DNA of 64,000 nucleotides. It comes from Dioszegia crocea. Its lineage: Eukaryota; Basidiomycota; Tremellomycetes; Tremellales; Bulleribasidiaceae. Location: assembly GCA_001600615.1 (NCBI GenBank), contig BCKK01000006.1, forward strand, positions 682,001-746,000, in the 5' to 3' direction. This document shows positions 23,416-34,543 of the stretch, piece by piece. A program made the translations under genes and the position numbers. The notes beneath the pieces were generated by a model. That model was given only the letters and a program-made list of their open reading frames with translations. It ran no database searches and was not told the origin of the DNA. Each line of letters starts with the position of its first letter. The first letter of the stretch is position 1.

Positions 23416-24332
23416 CTAGAGCTGTGCGCTGACAACGACCACCCGGCCGAGGTTGGCGACTGCTTGGTTGAGTTTGACGAGATTACCGGCTCCAGCCATC
23501 GAACCAGCAGCGGTACCTGCTGCGCCGGAAGCGGTGGGAGCAGCGGAGTTGATGACGTCTCCGATTGAGCTGAGAGCGCCTGACCCGGAGGCTGAAGCCG
23601 ACCCAGAGGCAGATGCGGAGACAGGTGTGGAGGTAGCCGTGGTGCTGGAGGGAGGAGCGACAGCGGGGGTGGTAGAGGTGGTGCTGGGGGTGTAGGCAGG
23701 TGTCGTTGATGTGGTAGGGGGAGGAGGGGTGTAGGTAGAAGTGGGAGGGGGAGGGGTGTAGGCGGGCGTAGGTGAAGGAGTGGGTGATTGAGTGGTAGCT
23801 GGAGCTGGAGCCTGGGCTGGGGAGTCCGCCCAAGACCAAGACATCTGGAATGTCCCCTTATCCTCCGAGGCGAAGAAGTTGAAGAGTCCTCTGCAACGTT
23901 TTAGCCTTGGATTCACACCAAATCAAGAAAGTAGCTCACCTGCTCATATCCAGGTCACCGTAGCCGCAGCCTGGGCACTGATCTCTGACGATAGCGGTCG
24001 TCGTCTTCCCGCCATATGAGATGGTAAGGGCTCGGCCGCAGTTGGGGCCGGGGTAGCCACCGCCGAATTGAGGAGAGTTTAGAGCAACAATGAAGTCAGA
24101 GGCGACACTGAGGAGTCAGCTGAGTCCCAGTCACGAAGATGAAGACAACTTACTTGTAACCACCGCAAGCGCCCAAGCCGACATCGTAGAAGGTCGCCCT
24201 TCCTCCGAAACCCTGCCTTTTGCTCAGAACGCCCTGATGCGCCCGGCTCCTGGATCGCGCGTGAAGCTCGGCATCCGCGAATCCGAGGGAAAGAGGCAAA
24301 AGAGGGAGTAGGAGTAGTGTCGAGAGGAACAT
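23416..24332 (-). CDS. Secreted barwin-like protein, paralogue C
   Basis: Three exons. A signal peptide (MFLSTLLLLPLLPLSLG) is followed by a KR site (VLSKRQGFGG), then the barrel domain: GGRATFYDVGLGACGGYK, DFIVALNSPQFGGG, YPGPNCGRALTISYGGK and RDQCPGCGYGDLDMS. This is the most canonical copy, with CPGC and LDMS intact. A FNFFA segment leads into a Thr/Pro-rich linker (TYTPPPPT repeats), an Ala/Ser-rich part and the shared tail NLVKLNQAVANLGRVVVVS. It is probably secreted and Kex2-processed, with an O-glycosylated linker. Its upstream region is shared with the divergent DTD gene. Confidence 0.87.
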
Positions 24333-25272
24333 TGTGTAAGATGAGTATGTGTGTGAAGCCGAGAGGGGGCTTGTCGAGCTAGTGGAAGCGGGGCTGAAGT
24401 TGGAGTTTAAGCCGAAGAAGGGGGAGCCGTGCAGGCGTAAGCGGGGAATGAGCGTGGGGAGGTGACGGTGAAAGACTGTACTTGGACTGAGAACTAAGCA
24501 GCCGAAGTGGGTATGTCGGCGGTGGTATGGGGACCGGTGTGAGACACTTTTGAGTCAGTCGGGGATGATTGGCCGAACTGAGGGGTGGGCGACGGTTGTA
24601 AAGAAAGTCGGTGTGAGGTTTGTCTGTTCTTGAGAGATGCTCGACAAGTTTTCAGGATGAGGTCCGTTGAGGAATGACGATGAGGATACGATATGTACCG
24701 TCGGATGGTCAATGACGCAGGGGGTACGTTTCGAGTTGAGATTTGTCTCGTCAAAGCCAGTTTGACAAGAATTGTTTTTGGTATTTTATGGGATTGGAGG
24801 TGAGGTGTAAAGACGAGATAATGCCCATCCCCCTTCCTTCATATACCCCCACGGGAGCTGGCTGCTCCATACGAAAAAAAGCACAAGGACAAGGTGTCTC
24901 GCGAGCAAAAGTTACGAGGGGGTAACCCCCTAAAATCTGTTTCTGCTCAATATAGCGATTGTGCCTTGTTTCACTGGCCTGGACCCCCTCGTTTCAGATA
25001 TCGGAACGCCTCTCGGGATCTTCCCGGACATCCCGGGGATTCGGCTTCTCGGATTTACCTGTTTGGGCAATTCAGGAGGTACCCTCTTTTCAATCTTGCC
25101 GTAAGTTCGCGTAATAAGATTAGAGACCGACAAGCCTCACGTGGCGCAGCTGGGAAGTCGGACAGTGAATGTATGTCCGTCACTTCGGGCCTAATTCTCT
25201 CGCGCCTATATGGAGGCATGACCATCAGCTCCGCACAATAGATGCCAACAGACCATACATCATAATACAACA
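24333..25272. promoter_or_regulatory. Long divergent upstream region, barwin-like C / DTD
   Basis: 940 bp between divergent starts, long for this window. The frames inside are short and unlike any protein I know. Regulated expression of the secreted gene would fit a long upstream region, but that is inference. Confidence 0.4.
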
Positions 25273-26234
25273 ATGAAGGCAGTACTACAGAGAGTCACGA
25301 GGGCTTCGGTGTCCGGTATGTCTGAACCCTCTCAAAATCAGACATATAAACCTGTCGACCGCTCCGCTCACCCGGCTCAGTCGACGGCGAGGTCATTTCA
25401 TCCATTGGCAGGGGGCTACTAGTCTTGATTGGCATAGATAAAAGTGCGCCTGTCTCCTTACAGTACTCGGACTCACCTCATCTGATGCGATCCTAATGTG
25501 CCAGATGATACCAAGACGGACTCTGACACGCTCGTCAAGAAGATCATCAATGCCAAGCTGTTTGAAGATCCGGGGGAAGCGTGGGGTTCCTGGAAGCGGA
25601 GCGTGAAGGATATTGACGGGGAGGTCTTGTGTGGTGAGTACACATCAACTCGTGAACACTGGGAGACAAGAGGCTGATTACCAGTATCTCAATTCACCCT
25701 GATGGCGCAATTTAAAGGCTCTAAGCCAGATTTCCACGATGCCATGGTGAGTCTCGTCACAATCTGCCCATTGAGAGCCTGCCTGATTACTGACCTCGTA
25801 GACATCGAGCATAAGCAAAGACTTCTACTGTAACTTCCTAGACGACATGAAGCGCACACATAAGCCGGAGAAGATAAAAGATGGGAAATTTGGAGGAATG
25901 ATGGAAGTGTCACTGCTGAACGATGTGAGTCCAGCTTCGATATCATGAAGGACGATTGCTGAACCTGTAGGGCCCATTGACAATCATAATGGACTCACAC
26001 GACACGAGATCTGGGAAGTCTAAAGCTTCAACGCCAATATCTGGCGTATCGGGATCGACCACGCCGGCGCTGCAGGAGATCGAAGCACGGGATGACTCGC
26101 CCGAGGCTTGCAAAGCCAGAGCGAAGGCTAAAGCTGAGAAACGCGCCGAAAATGCTAGGATGTTTAAAAAGAGATCACAGACTGAGACAGTCGCAGGAGA
26201 CGTGGCGGCGCCAGAGGCGACATCGAAGGGATAG
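25273..26234 (+). CDS. DTD1: D-aminoacyl-tRNA deacylase (DTD) with a charged C-terminal extension
   Basis: This enzyme hydrolyses D-amino acids (and Gly from tRNA-Ala) off tRNA, proofreading chirality in the cytosol. The start MKAVLQRVTRASVSV and the continuation GRGLLVLIGI are canonical. The two active-site motifs are present as SQFTL and NDGPLT. About five exons are joined by short introns. After the deacylase domain (about 150 residues) comes an extension of about 75 residues rich in Ser, Ala, Lys and Glu (CKARAKAKAEKRAENARM), probably helical and then disordered. It is absent from bacterial DTD. The gene converges with the unknown gene at 26739. Confidence 0.94.
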
Positions 26235-26738
26235 TTTTCTAGCGGGGCCAAGGTGCATCTGAGGCCTGGTTAATGGACAGCCGGTTCGATGAGCTAGGAC
26301 TCTAGCAAAGATGTGGCAGGGTAGATTGGCTGGCCATGGCATCAAATTGCGCTTGGCATGAGTCGTACAAGGCGTCAGATTGACAAGATCAGAAACGTCA
26401 ATTCTTTGTCACCCATGATTTATTCGATTCGAGGCAGATTTTACTGACAAGCCTTTGGCTCAAGGCGGCATGACTGAGCTTGACTCACAGCTCCGAGGTT
26501 GCTCTCTCTCCGCGTCGTTTGCAGGTGGACCGCTCTATACCAGTGCGACCCCTGGAATTCAAGATGTCTGTCAGCGCGAAGTTCACATACTGAAATAAGC
26601 ACCTTGTGAATTTGTGACAAGATCAGAGCATGATGAAACCTGCTCGACATTGTAACAATACATCTCTTTACGCCTCGCAACCCCCGCACCTATTGCACCG
26701 CATCCTATCCAGGTTCACGCCGTTGACTGGGTACTCCC
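26235..26738. other. Convergent intergenic region holding a small Cys-rich frame
   Basis: Between the DTD gene and the unknown minus-strand gene. At 26668-26817 (minus) lies a 49-codon frame with seven Cys, ending MRCNRCGGCEA, which overlaps the 3' end of the neighbouring gene in another frame. It could be an alternative or true C-terminus of that gene. No other gene is supported. Confidence 0.35.
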
Positions 26739-27303
26739 CTAGTACCCTGAGTCCACAGTAGAGGGACTCGTTTCCGTCATCACCGCAGCAGATACGCAGC
26801 GAGCCACACAATCCCATTCATCGGCGTAAAGGGTGGAGTGAGGGTTCAGGCGTCTCATTCGTCCATCAATTTCGTACACGTCTGCGTAAATCTTGAGCTC
26901 TTGTGTGTTCGTCCCTGCGATTCCCTTTTCACGAATCTCCTTTAAGATGGAATCGCTGGTATTGCTATACACCTCAACCATCTTGTTCGCTTCGATGAAT
27001 CAGCCACGACAACGTTTCTGAGAATGATTACTCACTCAATCGCTTGTCCAGCCTCTGTCGGCGGCTGAATTTCTCAACCTGGCTCAGTTGCTCCTTCGTG
27101 ACCGATCCTGCCCCTAGGCGCCATATGTTGTTCACCGCCTCGAAGCGATCGGCTTCCGGAAGGTTGTCCGTTCGTGACAGCAGACGAGTGATGGCAGTTG
27201 AGAGTTTGGCAGAGTCGTAGCGATTCTCATTGAGGAGAGCCGCAATTTCAAACTGCGACAAGCTATCGGCGTCCGCTGTTCGCCTGCTCCTGCCGGGGGC
27301 CAT
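26739..27303 (-). CDS. Unidentified protein, two exons
   Basis: Exon 1 starts MAPGRSRRTADADSLSQF and contains helical-looking sequence (FEIAALLNENRYDSAKLS; EQLSQVEKFSRRQRLDKRL). A GTGAGT donor and an AG acceptor remove about 49 nt and join in frame to NKMVEVYSNTSDSILKEI. The product is about 170 residues, mostly helical and charged, and ends TSPSTVDSGY. I do not recognise the family. The last 30 residues overlap a different frame that is Cys-rich and looks more protein-like, so the 3' end of this model is uncertain. Confidence 0.55.
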
Positions 27304-27691
27304 CTTGAGTTGAAGTTGTGTTGTCGGTTGCCTAGCGTGAGCGCAAGATCAGTATCTGATTTTGATACCGACTGGCGGGAAAAGGTTGAAGTAAAGAAAG
27401 AAGTCAATGGGTAGGATCAGCGAGCCTACATGGCGATGACCAGGAGCAGGGTGACCATCCGTTGATAGTTTGAGGCACGTCTCAGATCACGAAAGGAGCT
27501 ACTATGACGTGCTTTGTGAAGTCACGCAGGAACACACCAGAACGTCAGTCAGCAACAGGTCCATGAGTCTGTTGTCTTGTCCAGCCCAGCTGCAATATCA
27601 AGCGAGTATTAGGACGGAATCTTACGAACCATGCATGTGGCTCTTTGCCCTTACGCTTACACACCGTCTACTACCTCCCGCCTGGACACCC
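27304..27691. other. Short intergenic region
   Basis: 388 bp upstream of the unknown gene and downstream of RPN12, both on the minus strand. No coding features were seen. Confidence 0.4.
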
Positions 27692-28794
27692 TTAGACAAT
27701 AGCCTCGAGTTGCTGTGCCAACTTGAGCGCAGGCCCAACCATCGTCCGCATAGGTATACCCCGCGTGACACCGCCAGCCATGTTGTTGCCGGTCGGGGCG
27801 TTGCTGGCGGGGTCGGAGCTGGAGGGGTAGGTAGGGGTATCTTCGGGTGATGTGGAGGGGAATGTGAATGTTGAGGTGGAAGGGTTGAGGGTCCATTTGC
27901 GCTAAGGATTCAGCTCAGATCATCCGCGAGTTAGATTTTCATCTTGATTGAAGGGGGAAAGAATGGATGAATACTTACCGAAGTGGTGAATTCAATCAAT
28001 TGGCGTTCTTCTCCAGATTTGAAGAAGAGCAAGTTTGACGCGTTTTGCTTGCCTAGCGAGGGATACGACGCTTCTATTGTGGCTGCTATTTGGGCTCTAC
28101 GCATGGTAAGCTCGAGCGCTACAGAACAGTGATCGCCGCTGAACTCACCTGACTGTCCCCATGAGCTTCTCCAACAAAAACCCAAATTCTTCCCTCGGCA
28201 CTCGTTCTCGCGCTCTGTACACCTTATTGTACGCTCCTTCCATCAACCACCGTTCCCTAACCCATCAGCAATGCCCTAGGTCAAAGTACGGCTTGGACTT
28301 ACAGATCCACCGGTAGCTTGACGAAACTATCCTCCATTTCTCCCGGTGCTAATCTCTCTAAAAGCGTGTGAAACTCAGTCAACTGTCCCTGACTAAGCAG
28401 CGCGAGGAGATATAGCCCCAAGACCACTGGCCGATTATGCGATTTGGGCATATTGGGCAGTGTATAGAATGGCTGTAAGGCGGCATTGTACGCTGTGTAC
28501 GATTTTAGGTTGTGTTGTCTCAGGGAATGAAAACTGGCAATTTCGAGGATTGATCCTGGACGTCAATTGGGGCTGAACGGGTGGACATACGAGCAGCGAC
28601 AAGGTCGGATGATTCTGCTTGTGGGGGAGCAAAGTATAGGCCTGATTTGGCGAGTTCGAGCTGTACCATCAGCGCTTGTCTTTGAACACTGTGAGAGGGC
28701 TCACCTTCAGTTTAGCCAATTGTGAAGAGACCTGATCAGTCTTTCCTGCGTCAAAGGCTGATTGAAGCTCTGATAGGGATTGCTGGAGAGACAT
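27692..28794 (-). CDS. RPN12: 26S proteasome regulatory subunit Rpn12
   Basis: A lid subunit of the 19S regulatory particle. It starts MSLQQSLSELQSAF, with SSQLAKLK and LELAKSGLYF following. The PCI/CSN8-type helical domain shows PVVLGLYLLALLSQGQLTEF, HTLLERL, VDLERWLMEGAYNKVYRAR, and EEFGFLLEKLMGTVRAQIA with ASYPSL. A winged-helix part follows near FTTSRKWTLN. The C-terminus (ALKLAQQLEAIV) is the conserved helix of lid subunits. About six exons give roughly 280-290 residues, the family's usual length. The divergent neighbour is the NTF2/RRM gene. Confidence 0.92.
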
Positions 28795-29320
28795 GGTGGC
28801 TGTGTGGGTGGGTGAGAGAGGGGGTATGGATGAATGAGGAATGTTGGCTGAGTGAGTTGACTTGCGCGTCGCCTCCACCGTGATGCGAGGGGTCATCGGG
28901 AGAAGTTGGGAGCGTACAGTGTTCACCCCTGACACCAAGGTATGACATCAAGCGGCTTCCACCGCCTGGCAGGGATGACGTGTTATTTCAATGACCAATT
29001 TGGCCAGTCACCTGGCCTGGACCTGTTGGATCTGCTCCACCCTCTTTCGCTTTCTCGCTTTCAGCCTATACACACACAGCCAATCCCCCATACCCCAAAA
29101 CTCCCCCCTTCCTATATCTCTAGTAGATCTCTTAGGAAATACATCTTCCAAACATTAAAAAGCAAGCGATACCCAGCTCCATAGCTCATCTGACACCCAT
29201 CAAATCACCCAGTCAATCAACTTTTTCCTTCCCTTCACCCGTACGTTTCCTCCTCGCCTGCGCACGTAGTGATGTCGAGCACTCGGCATACTCTATCTAA
29301 CATTGCTAATATCACAGAAC
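28795..29320. promoter_or_regulatory. Divergent upstream region, RPN12 / NTF2-RRM gene, with a likely 5'UTR intron
   Basis: 526 bp between starts. The right half is pyrimidine-rich, as expected of a strong fungal promoter/5'UTR. A GTACGT donor at 29241 and an ATATCACAG acceptor ending at 29317, three bases before the ATG of the plus-strand gene, suggest a 77-nt intron in its 5'UTR. Confidence 0.5.
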
Positions 29321-31443
29321 ATGTCTGCTGCTCCTCAAATGAACGGCAATGGTAACGGCCACCCTGCCGCCCCGATTCCTGCTGCCGAGACTTCTGCCAC
29401 TCAGAGCAAAGTCCAGCCTAACGATGTCGGATGGCAATTCGTTCCCCAGTACTAGTAAGTTGGACGAAGGCTTGGGGAGGATGGGGAAAGAGTGTGCTAG
29501 TAGGGCGTGGTATGTGGTCCGATGACGTCGACGCAGGCAGGAAGATCAGGTCAAGGAGAAAGATCTTGACCGAAGGAAAGAAGAGAGACTGGTTGCGAGA
29601 TACCCGTCTCGAGAAGGTAGCCGTGCAGACGGATCCAAGGAAACCATGGGGAGGCAGAGGGCAGGCGCCTGGGGCATCGTCATCACTCTCGATCTAGGCA
29701 AAATGCCAGGGATCATAAATAGCGGGGCCGAAATTCTCATTTCCTTTGTGGCCTTTCACTGACACCTTCAGCAACTTTGTCAACAAACAGCCACACCGTC
29801 TTCACTGCTTCTACAACAAGCGATCCACATTCATTCACGGCGAGGAGGGCGAGGAGGCGACTGTCGCTTTGGGCCAGCAGGTAAGCGATTACACCCACAC
29901 GTTGAGACTCGCTGACTCGGAACAGGAAATTCACGACCGAATCACTTCGATAGGCTACGACCAATGCAAAGTCTACATCCATCAAATCGACTCTCAATCC
30001 AGCGCCAATGGCGGTATCATCATCCTCGTCATTGGTGAAATGTCAAACACGAATGGGCCATGGCGGAAATTCACCCAGACCTTCTTCCTTGCCGAACAGC
30101 CCAACGGTTACTTTGTCCTGAATGATATCTTCCGATATCTCAAGGAGGAGATTGACGAGGAGGAGGATGACGAGATGGCGTCGGCTGACGCGGCCGCTCC
30201 CGTCCCAGAGGCCAAGGAGGCGGTCGAGGAGGCGCCTGCCGCGGTGGAGGTCAAGGCGACCGAGGAGATTGTTGCTCCTATTGAGGATGACTCTGAGGAA
30301 GCCGCACCCGCACCTGCTGCCTCAGCTAAGGAGGAGCCAATAAAAGAGGAGGCGGTCGAGGAGACACTGGCAACGAACGAACCTGCCCACCCAGACCCAG
30401 CTGCCGTTCCGGAGGAAGCCGTCATTGCTTCTGTTCCTGACAAGGATGTTGCCCCTTCAGAACCCGCTACTGCCGTCGAGGAGCCCGCTACTTCTGCACC
30501 CGCCGCCGAGGAGTCTGCTCCTGCACCGGTCTCTGCCGCTTCCCCCGCCCCCACCCCGGCCCAGCCCGCGGCTAACGGTACTGCCAAATCCGCCCCTGCT
30601 GCGCCCGCTGCCCCGGCTAAGCCTGCCGCTCCCAAGTCATGGGCATCCATGGCTGCCGCTGCCGCTCGACCCGCCGCTGCCACTGCCCCAGCAGTCAGTG
30701 CGCCCCCTGCTGCCGTCCCCAAGGCCCAGCAGGCCGCCCCCGTTGCCCAGCCTCAACAGGCTCAGGAGGGTGCCGTCCCTGCTCCCACTGCGTCAGCATC
30801 AGGGTCCGGCAAGTCACTCGCATACGACAACGCCACCAAGATCAAGACTGCTCACTGCTTTGTCAAGGTAAGTTCAAAATCGGTCAATGATGGTGGATGT
30901 CAGCTTACACAGCAGCTCCCCAACTGGGCCCAGAATGACAACGGCGAGGCAATGGACGAGAACACGCTCCGCAACGCTGCATCCCGATTCGGCGAAGTGG
31001 CCAAAGTCGAAATTGTCGGATCGAAAGCCTGCGCCTTTGTTGAGTTTAAGCAAGTTGAATCGGCGCGTAAAGCCATCATTGCGTCTTTGCAGACCAACCA
31101 GGGTGGTGAGGGTGGCGTTAAGGTGAATGGACAGAATGGAGCGCTTATCTTCGAGACAAGGAAGGAGAAGGATGAGAGGCGAGTGAGGGGTGGACCGGGT
31201 GCGCCGGGTCAGGGTGGGCCTGGTGGAGAGAGGGGACCAGGTGGGCCTGGGAGGGAGGCTGTTAATGGCGGTGGAGGTGGGCGTGGTGGTGGTGCGGGAC
31301 GGGGAGGAAGGACGGGTGGTGCTCCCCCGACTGGCCAAGTTGGCCAGGATGGGTTTATCGAGCGTGGTCAGTCTGGTCGAGGTGGGCGAGGGGGACGAGG
31401 GAGGGGAGGTGCGCCTCAGGGCGACAGGCAGCCTGCCAAGTAG
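29321..31443 (+). CDS. NTF2-like + RRM RNA-binding protein (G3BP / Bre5 / Nxt3 type)
   Basis: The N-terminal NTF2-like domain (about residues 30-165) includes VGWQFVPQYYNFVNKQP, HCFYNKRSTFIHGEEG, GYDQCKVYIHQIDSQ and FTQTFFLAEQPNGYFVLND. A long Ala/Pro/Glu-rich disordered linker follows, then one RRM (HCFVKLPNW; LRNAASRFGEVAKVEIVG; ACAFVEFK) and a C-terminal RGG/GGP-rich tail. That order is the signature of G3BP, which in yeast (Bre5) works with the deubiquitinase Ubp3 and in animals nucleates stress granules. Introns: 29455-29771 (317 nt, unusually long), 29881-29925 and one near 30867-30911. The product is about 570 residues. Confidence 0.9.
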
Positions 31444-31807
31444 GCGCGCGTAGCAGATGGACGAGATGATCTATGATGAGTGCGAGGGAGGCGCGAGGGA
31501 TGGCAGGAGACGCGGGAGAGACGAAAATGAGGAAAAGAGAAATTTGACAGTTGACGACGATAAAAACTCCCAACGATAACGCTACAATCCCCCAATCATA
31601 CACTACGATTCCTCCTCTTCTTCGCTTTTCACGTCGGTCTTTCATATTCTTTTCATTTGGCGGGTGGGCATATACAGTAGGAGAGCATATATTTTTGGTT
31701 GATGATGAGGTAAAGATGGGAACACAGAGATGGGGTTTGGGGTAGTTGTGCGAAATGGAGCGTTGTTAATAGCATGAAAACGGAGTGTACATACATGAAC
31801 TGAAACT
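31444..31807. other. Convergent intergenic region
   Basis: 364 bp between the 3' ends of the NTF2-RRM gene and the METTL16-type gene. AT-rich patches probably hold polyadenylation signals. No gene was seen. Confidence 0.45.
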
Positions 31808-34045
31808 CTATCGTCCACCGACGAGATTGGCTTTAGACAATATAAACTTCCAGAGACTCTCAACGACAATTCTATCCCTCCCTTCTGTCCATCTCAGCTC
31901 GACCTTTCCTCCTGTTTTGCCTTTTGATATATCGGCTACACTAACATTCACGGGATTGTCATCCCTTGTAGGTTTTCTCTCCCCGGCATCCATGGTCTGA
32001 AGTTCATCATTCTGCCCCGGCTTAGTTGATGGGCCTGACGATGCATCTGCAGTGGGCGAGACCACATCGACATCCACGAAATGGATTTCGGCCCTGAAGA
32101 GAGGCTCTGTGTTCCCATTCCCAGTCCCCACTTCGCCAGGCGGTACAGCAGCACGCGCGGCCTGTCGCCGGGCAGCGCGAGACCAAGTGATAGCCCGGGG
32201 TGCGATAGAGATGGCGCCAGATACAGGATTCTCGCTTGGTAGTTTAGCTGGTAAGGATGGAGGGGAAGGATCGAGCGGTATGGTATGAACCGAGACTTCC
32301 GCCAATATCGCCTCGATTCGAATTTTCAGTTCAGATGTGGGGATGGTGGGGTTGATAGGTGTGTGTGAGAATGTATTGGGGGGAGGGAGGAGGCGGGCGA
32401 AGGATGTCCCAGGTATGAGATCTGGACGGGTTATGCTCTGATGATTAGCTGGAGTCGCAAGATGAATCAGGTTGGGTCGGGGTAGACATAGGAAGGCAAG
32501 AGGAAAGGGGTCCAGGACGGTGGAGTTAAGCTCACATCGGGTAGTCTGAGAGAGGTATGGCTCCATCCTAATATCCACCGTGTCGTACGTGATTGTCGAC
32601 AAATCTTTATAAAGTAATTATCTACCTGTTGAGCAATCAGCAGCCATCATGTCTCGCGCTTCAAACTTACCTTGTCTCGCTTGAGCTGGTCTACTAACGC
32701 AGTAAGAGAACTGTATTTCCCAATGAGGCTGGTATACCATCTTTACACCCATTAGCCGGCTTCCTCACATGATAAATCACTCGGAGATGAAGGTGAGGGG
32801 TGGACACGATCGACAAGAACTCACAGACAAGTTTCCCCCAACTGGAGGCTTTCTGTAATCATCTGTCCAACAAACTCTACCTCTCCGCCAGGCGTAATGA
32901 GCTCGTTTGCCGCAGCCGTCGGTCCCTTGCATATCAGCATCGATCAGAGTCTATCACAGCGCCAGGCAGGAGGAGCAAAACTCACAGCTGGCGCACTCCC
33001 CATTTTTGCCTCTCTTCCCTCTTTCATCTCCTCTTCTGATCCAAAGAATGGTGGATTACAAATGACGAAGTCCCACCTCTCCCCCTTATTCTTAATCCCA
33101 ACATCTTCAGCACCGATCCCTTCATTTCCAGGTGGATCCTTTGAGTTTGGGAGGACAGAATCGAATAAGGGGAATAGGATAGGTTGGTCGGGTGTCGGAC
33201 GGCGGATGGAGATTGATGTATGGGGGATGTTGTTCTTGATTCGGGTTTGAAGGGAATGATGGAATGATACTGCGTCTATTTCTAATGCTGGTCAGCTGGG
33301 CGCAAGGAATAGTTGAAGAATAGCTTGCGTGTACGTGCCTGTAGCTATAATCTCGGCGTAGGGACGGATATGATGGAGTAATAATGGGTAGATGGCTATA
33401 TGGCCTGTTCCTCTGTGTGTTTCAGTCCCAACCCTGTTGTGTGAAGACTGCGAAGGGTATTAAGGATACTTACATGTCTAGGACCCTCAGAGGCCGGCGC
33501 TTGGACCCAGATGGGCCCGGATCGGACGAGGACGAAGGTGTAGCATTGACCTGATCGGGTGATGCTGATGAGCGCGGCAAATAAGGCTCGATATCGAGGA
33601 TATGGTATAAGTAGTCCAGACTTGACGAGTGTTAGCTGAGATCGTCTGCGTCGAGCCAGTGGGATCTAAGGTAGCTGTGAATCTCACCGATTCGCAATCT
33701 GCTTCAAGTTAGTTATGATCAATGTTTGAAATTGCGCCAGATGTGAAGCGACGATGAAGACATGTGGGTCAGAAGAAACGTACCGTAGGACACAATCTAT
33801 CTTCTCTAAGCTCGACATCATATCCCCAATCCTCCTTGAGCAGGACGGTAGTCAACGCTCTAAGCGCCGCAGCATCTTGAAAGTCGATAGATGCATACCC
33901 ACTATCGGATATAGTCACACTGCTTTGTTCAGCTCGAAGTCAACAATAGAAGGTGATAATTGTACAACGGGGCGAAAGTGGGGTACAGCGAGGCAAGGCG
34001 GGCAAAGTCGGGTCGGGTCTTGAGGTATGGGTTTGAAGGGTGCAT
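31808..34045 (-). CDS. METTL16: METTL16-type RNA N6-adenosine methyltransferase
   Basis: An SAM-dependent enzyme of the METTL16/DUF890 family, which methylates U6 snRNA in animals and fission yeast. The start MHPSNPYLKTRPDFARLAS and the following segment (SIDFQDAAALRALTTVLLK, EDWGYDV) match the family N-terminus. The catalytic motif is DFVICNPPFFGSEEEM (NPPF at about 33044-33058). WYTSLIGKYSSLTALVDQL and RWILGWSHTS are further family blocks. The last exon adds a long poorly conserved C-terminal region of about 210 residues, in the position of the vertebrate conserved region. About nine short introns are needed to keep the frame. Members of this family were also recruited for psilocybin biosynthesis (PsiM) in mushrooms; nothing nearby suggests that here. 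Confidence 0.92.
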
Positions 34046-34543
34046 CTGTGCGCGAGTTGGGTCGTTTCCTCGTTGACTGTTCTTCGGCAAATGAGAGAGG
34101 CGTGACCCGGTATTGCGAGGTCCACCCTCAGATGGGGTACTCTATAGTAGAGATTGAGTGAGATTGGAAAGAAGAGATGGAGAGGCGACTTTAAGTTTCT
34201 GCGAGTTGGCAGAGTGGACCACCTCCACCAACATCTTTTTGTCTAAGCTTGAGGGCGGGCCGCGGCAGCACTGCAGGACGAACTCGTCCTGACTGGACCT
34301 CTGATTGCCGGGCTTTGGGCCTCTTTGTCTTTGCATCTCGTCCTGAATATTCATATATGCCCCCTTAACATGCTGGAGTGGCTCCCAAACCCATGCCATC
34401 TACCAAGAAATCTCCTTTTCCGTATGACCGGTATCATCGTGATCTAATACTATACAGGGGATCGCAATCTTAACTCAGACGCCTTCTCCCTGGCCCTCTT
34501 TGGCTGAGAAAGTATGGCGTTTCATGACCCATTCCACTCCCTC
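34046..34543. other. Intergenic region
   Basis: About 500 bp upstream of the METTL16-type gene and downstream of RCF1 (same strand). Frames are short and featureless. Confidence 0.4.

Noticed and set aside
24894..25241. 115-codon plus-strand open frame upstream of DTD
   Set aside because: No domain, and a composition unlike neighbouring coding sequence; it is most likely promoter DNA.
30108..30722. 204-codon minus-strand open frame rich in Ala, Gly and Ser
   Set aside because: It is antisense to the Ala/Pro/Glu-rich linker of the NTF2-RRM gene; GC-rich codons make such shadows.
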